8,919 nucleotides of DNA, from NCBI GenBank assembly GCA_903952885.1, contig CAJBHE010000039.1:1-8919 (forward strand). The letters run 5' to 3'. The notes under the pieces are model-generated. The model did no database searches, was not told the DNA's origin, and saw only the letters and a list, made by a program, of their open reading frames with translations. A program made the position numbers and the translations under genes. Of the stretch, positions 6,428-8,919 are shown piece after piece (within the stretch, counting starts at the first letter, position 1; each line of letters starts with the position of its first letter). This DNA is from an uncultured Burkholderiales bacterium. GTDB lineage: Bacteria > Pseudomonadota > Gammaproteobacteria > Burkholderiales > Burkholderiaceae_C.

Positions 6428-7296
6428 GCCAAGCATCCATCAGCGGTTTCACCTTCATTCGCAACGGCGTGGAATTAGGTTTCCCGTTTGAAGCGTCCAT
6501 TCGCTCACTCCTGCCTTTAGTGGACGAGTTTGTCGTGGTGGTTGGTAAAAGCAACGACGACACCTTGTCGCGTATTCATGCCATCGGCTCACCCAAAATT
6601 CGCGTGATCGAGACCATTTGGAACGAACGCATGGCTGACCGCGGCTTTGTGTATGCCCAGCAAAAAATGATCGCGCAATACGCCTGCACAGGCGACTGGG
6701 CGTTCTACCTTGAGGGCGACGAGCTGGTGCACCAAGCAGAGCTCGCCAACATCCGCGCCAGCGTCGACCAACACCATGCCAACCCCTCGGTCGAAGCCTT
6801 GGTGTTTGACTACTTTCACTTTTATGGCACGACAGACTTTGTGGCCAACAGCCCCGCTTGGTACCGCCGCGAGTGCCGCCTGATTCGCAACACCATCCGC
6901 TCGTATGCGCCCGATGGCCAGTATTGGCTGATCACGGCCAACCACAAAAAAGGCCGCAACCCCCAAGCTGCCTTGGCCAATGCGCAAATCTACCACTACG
7001 GATGGGTGCGCAGCAACGAGGCGATGCAAAAGAAGATGGAACAAGTGAGCAAGTTTTGGTCACACGGCGCACCCACCATTCGTTACAGCCAGTTTGATGC
7101 GCAAGTGTTGCAGCCATTCACGGGCACACATCCAGAGTTGATCAAGCCTTGGCTGGAAAGCTCAGCCGAAAAAAGCTTCACAATTGACCCCGATTACAAA
7201 CTGAGCAAGCGTGAAAAGCGTCACCGTTGGCTGATGAAGCTTGAGAAGGCATTTGGGCTGGACTTCAGCCGCAAACACTTCAAGCTCGTTACTTAA
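6424..7296 (+). CDS. Glycosyltransferase-like protein (GT2/GT-A type), probably for LPS
   Basis: A 290-residue soluble protein with no signal peptide or membrane segment. The N-terminal half resembles the nucleotide-sugar-binding fold of GT-A transferases: SGFTFIRNGVELGFPFEASI (7-26), then DEFVVVVGKSNDDT (34-47), and WAFYLEGDELVHQ (92-104). In this last motif EGDE stands where family-2 enzymes carry the metal-binding DxD. The C-terminal part has HYGWVRSNEAMQKKMEQVSK (191-210) and a basic tail (residues 260-287, many Lys/Arg), which may contact the membrane surface. I know similar proteins only as uncharacterised glycosyltransferase-like proteins. The ATG overlaps the msbA stop as ATGA, so the two are probably translated together; a role in lipid A-core or surface glycan assembly is inferred from that. 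The acceptor and donor sugar are unknown. Confidence 0.75.
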   Translation: MSQASISGFTFIRNGVELGFPFEASIRSLLPLVDEFVVVVGKSNDDTLSRIHAIGSPKIRVIETIWNERMADRGFVYAQQKMIAQYACTGDWAFYLEGDELVHQAELANIRASVDQHHANPSVEALVFDYFHFYGTTDFVANSPAWYRRECRLIRNTIRSYAPDGQYWLITANHKKGRNPQAALANAQIYHYGWVRSNEAMQKKMEQVSKFWSHGAPTIRYSQFDAQVLQPFTGTHPELIKPWLESSAEKSFTIDPDYKLSKREKRHRWLMKLEKAFGLDFSRKHFKLVT

Positions 7297-7305
7297 TCTA
7301 ACCGT

Positions 7306-8805
7306 TCAGAGCAAGACGATGTCGTACTGCTCTTGAGACATCGCACCTTCAGCCTGCAGAGAGATGGGCTTGCCAATGAAATCGCTCAAGCCAGCCAAGT
7401 GCTGGCTTTCTTCATCCAGCAATACATCAATCACATCGGGCGACGCAATCACACGAAACTCACGCGGGTTGAATTGACGGGCCTCGCGCAAGATTTCGCG
7501 CAAGATGTCATACGTCACCGTGCGTGCAGTTTTCACGCTGCCTTTGCCGTCGCAGACATGGCATGGCTCGCACAGCATGTGGGCGAGCGATTCGCGAGTG
7601 CGCTTGCGCGTCATCTCGACCAATCCCAACGCCGAATAGCCACTCACCATGGTCTTGACGCGGTCACGGGCTAGCTGCTTGCGGAACTCGGACAACACCG
7701 CTTCGCGATGGTCTTCGCGCGTCATGTCGATGAAGTCGGCAATCACGATGCCACCAAGGTTACGCAGGCGCAGTTGGCGGGCAATCGCACCCGCAGCTTC
7801 TAGGTTGGTTTTGAAAATGGTCTCGTCAAAGTTGCGCGCCCCCACAAAGCCGCCGGTGTTCACGTCTACCGTGGTGAGAGCCTCGGTTTGGTCAACGATC
7901 AGGTAGCCGCCAGACTTCAGGTCCACACGGCGACCCAAAGCCTTGCCAACTTCTTCATCGATGTTGAAGAGGTCAAAAATCGGGCGTTCGCCTTTGTACA
8001 GCTGCAGCTTGTCCACCGCGCTGGGCATGAACTCTTGGCCAAAGGTTTGCAGTTTCTTGAACTGCTCTGCCGAGTCGATGCGAATGGTTTGCGTGGTCTC
8101 GCTCACCAAGTCGCGCAGCACGCGTTGCAACAGGCTCAGATCTTGGTGAAGCAAGGATTTTGGGGGCAAACGGGTGGAAGCTTCTTTGATGCGAGCCCAC
8201 GTTTTGCGCAAGTAAGCAATGTCTTCGCCAAGCTCGGCATCGCTTGCGTCTTCGCCATTGGTGCGCAAAATGAAGCCACCCGTTTGATTGCCTGTTTTGC
8301 CATCTTGAGCAGCGGCTTCGGCCAAAGCGTGAAGGCGTTGGCGCAAAGCCTCGCGTTGCTCAAACGGAATTTTTTGAGAGACGCCAATGTGTTGGTCTTG
8401 TGGCAAGAACACCAGCAAGCGGCCCGCAATGCTGATTTGCGAGGATAAGCGGGCGCCTTTGGTGCCAATCGGGTCTTTGATGACTTGCACCAAAAGCGAC
8501 TGGCCTTCAAACACTTGCTTCTCAATCGGCACGATGGGGGCTGGATCGCCCTTGTCGTCGGCGTGACGTGCAGCCACAGTGCTCATCAAATCGGCCACAT
8601 GCAAAAACGCGGCACGCTCAAGGCCAATGTCGATGAAGGCCGATTGCATGCCTGGCAACACACGCGCCACTTTGCCCAAGTACACATTGCCCACCAAACC
8701 ACGCTCGAGCGTGCGCTCGACGTGCAGCTCTTGCACCGCGCCGGTTTCGACAATGGCCACACGGGTTTCTTGGGGCGACCAGTTGATGAGGATGTCTTGT
8801 TGCAT
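7306..8805 (-). CDS. rng: Ribonuclease G
   Basis: A cytoplasmic single-strand-specific endoribonuclease of the RNase E/G family, which matures the 16S rRNA 5' end and decays some mRNAs. From ATG 8805 the protein has 499 aa (E. coli RNase G has 489), without the long C-terminal scaffold of RNase E. Visible landmarks are the N-terminal QQDILINWSPQETRVA, an S1-type RNA-binding region (about 38-125, with GNVYLGKV and FIDIGLERAAFLHV), the metal-binding VDVNTG (Asp314 within 313-318) and ADFIDM (Asp357), the EMTRKRTRESL helix, and the zinc-link cysteines in CEPCHVCDGKG (Cys412, 415, 418). The reading frame is open to 8874, but the extra 23 residues overlap maf and look non-family, so ATG 8805 is chosen. 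It lies 25 nt after maf and converges on the glycosyltransferase gene. Confidence 0.96.
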   Translation of the reverse strand: MQQDILINWSPQETRVAIVETGAVQELHVERTLERGLVGNVYLGKVARVLPGMQSAFIDIGLERAAFLHVADLMSTVAARHADDKGDPAPIVPIEKQVFEGQSLLVQVIKDPIGTKGARLSSQISIAGRLLVFLPQDQHIGVSQKIPFEQREALRQRLHALAEAAAQDGKTGNQTGGFILRTNGEDASDAELGEDIAYLRKTWARIKEASTRLPPKSLLHQDLSLLQRVLRDLVSETTQTIRIDSAEQFKKLQTFGQEFMPSAVDKLQLYKGERPIFDLFNIDEEVGKALGRRVDLKSGGYLIVDQTEALTTVDVNTGGFVGARNFDETIFKTNLEAAGAIARQLRLRNLGGIVIADFIDMTREDHREAVLSEFRKQLARDRVKTMVSGYSALGLVEMTRKRTRESLAHMLCEPCHVCDGKGSVKTARTVTYDILREILREARQFNPREFRVIASPDVIDVLLDEESQHLAGLSDFIGKPISLQAEGAMSQEQYDIVLL

Positions 8806-8830
8806 GTGAAGGTCCGCAAGTGAAAGGGAG

Positions 8831-8919
8831 TTAGACCTTGAATCCAAACGCGCGCAACAGCTGCGCGGTTTCAAACATCGGCAGCCCCATGATGCCAGAG
8901 TAGCTGCCGCTGATGTGTT
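8831..8919 (-). CDS. maf: Maf-family nucleotide pyrophosphatase, C-terminal end only
   Basis: The last 28 codons and the TAA stop (8833-8831) are in the window; the 5' part lies beyond its right edge. The minus-strand translation contains HISGSYSGIMGLP followed by MFETAQLLRAFG, which matches the conserved C terminus of Maf/YhdE/YceF house-cleaning pyrophosphatases that hydrolyse dTTP, UTP or modified nucleotides. The position immediately upstream of rng, with a 25-nt gap, is the common maf-rng arrangement of beta- and gammaproteobacteria. The fragment does not contain the residues that separate the substrate subfamilies, so the specificity cannot be given. Confidence 0.9.
   Translation of the reverse strand, partial: HISGSYSGIMGLPMFETAQLLRAFGFKV

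Noticed and set aside
6589..7044. Minus-strand open frame of 151 codons inside the glycosyltransferase gene
   Set aside because: Val/His/Ala-rich composition without motifs; the plus strand shows the GT-A-like pattern and the ATGA link with msbA.
7888..8448. Plus-strand open frame of 186 codons
   Set aside because: It is antisense to rng, which carries clear catalytic and zinc-link motifs; the long frame reflects codon bias of the real gene.
8806..8874. N-terminal extension of rng by 23 codons
   Set aside because: The extra residues overlap the end of maf and do not resemble RNase G; the ATG at 8805 gives the family-typical N terminus.

Overview
The window looks like a chromosomal core-genome segment of a Gram-negative betaproteobacterium, most likely order Burkholderiales and close to Comamonadaceae (Limnohabitans or Rhodoferax relatives would fit). 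This rests on protein wording, the maf-rng pairing, the tolB-pal-cpoB (ybgF) order and the moderately GC-rich codon use. The genus is an inference; no 16S or similarly decisive marker is present. I see no mobile elements, CRISPR arrays, phage genes or integration scars.

Left part (1-4537), all on the minus strand and read from right to left: tolB, pal, cpoB, a YeeE/YedE-family sulfur-compound permease, tcdA, then the 5' part of a tRNA-Lys(UUU) gene cut by the window edge. The first three encode the periplasmic and outer-membrane part of the Tol-Pal envelope system. Three junctions overlap: ATGA at pal/cpoB, GTGA at cpoB/permease and GTGCTTGA at permease/tcdA. The five genes therefore look like one translationally linked operon. 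A good sigma70-type promoter for the tRNA sits over the 3' end of tcdA.

Middle part (4538-7296), plus strand: a short divergent intergenic region separates tolB from an MsbA-type lipid A exporter. A glycosyltransferase-like protein follows it through an ATGA overlap. This pair probably serves lipopolysaccharide assembly.

Right part (7306-8919), minus strand: maf (only its last 28 codons are inside) and rng (RNase G), the usual maf-rng pair. rng converges on the glycosyltransferase gene with nine bases between their stop codons.

No wholly new system is evident. The points most worth a second look are the attachment of a sulfur permease and tcdA to the tol-pal operon next to a tRNA that TcdA is expected to modify, and the uncharacterised glycosyltransferase coupled to msbA.
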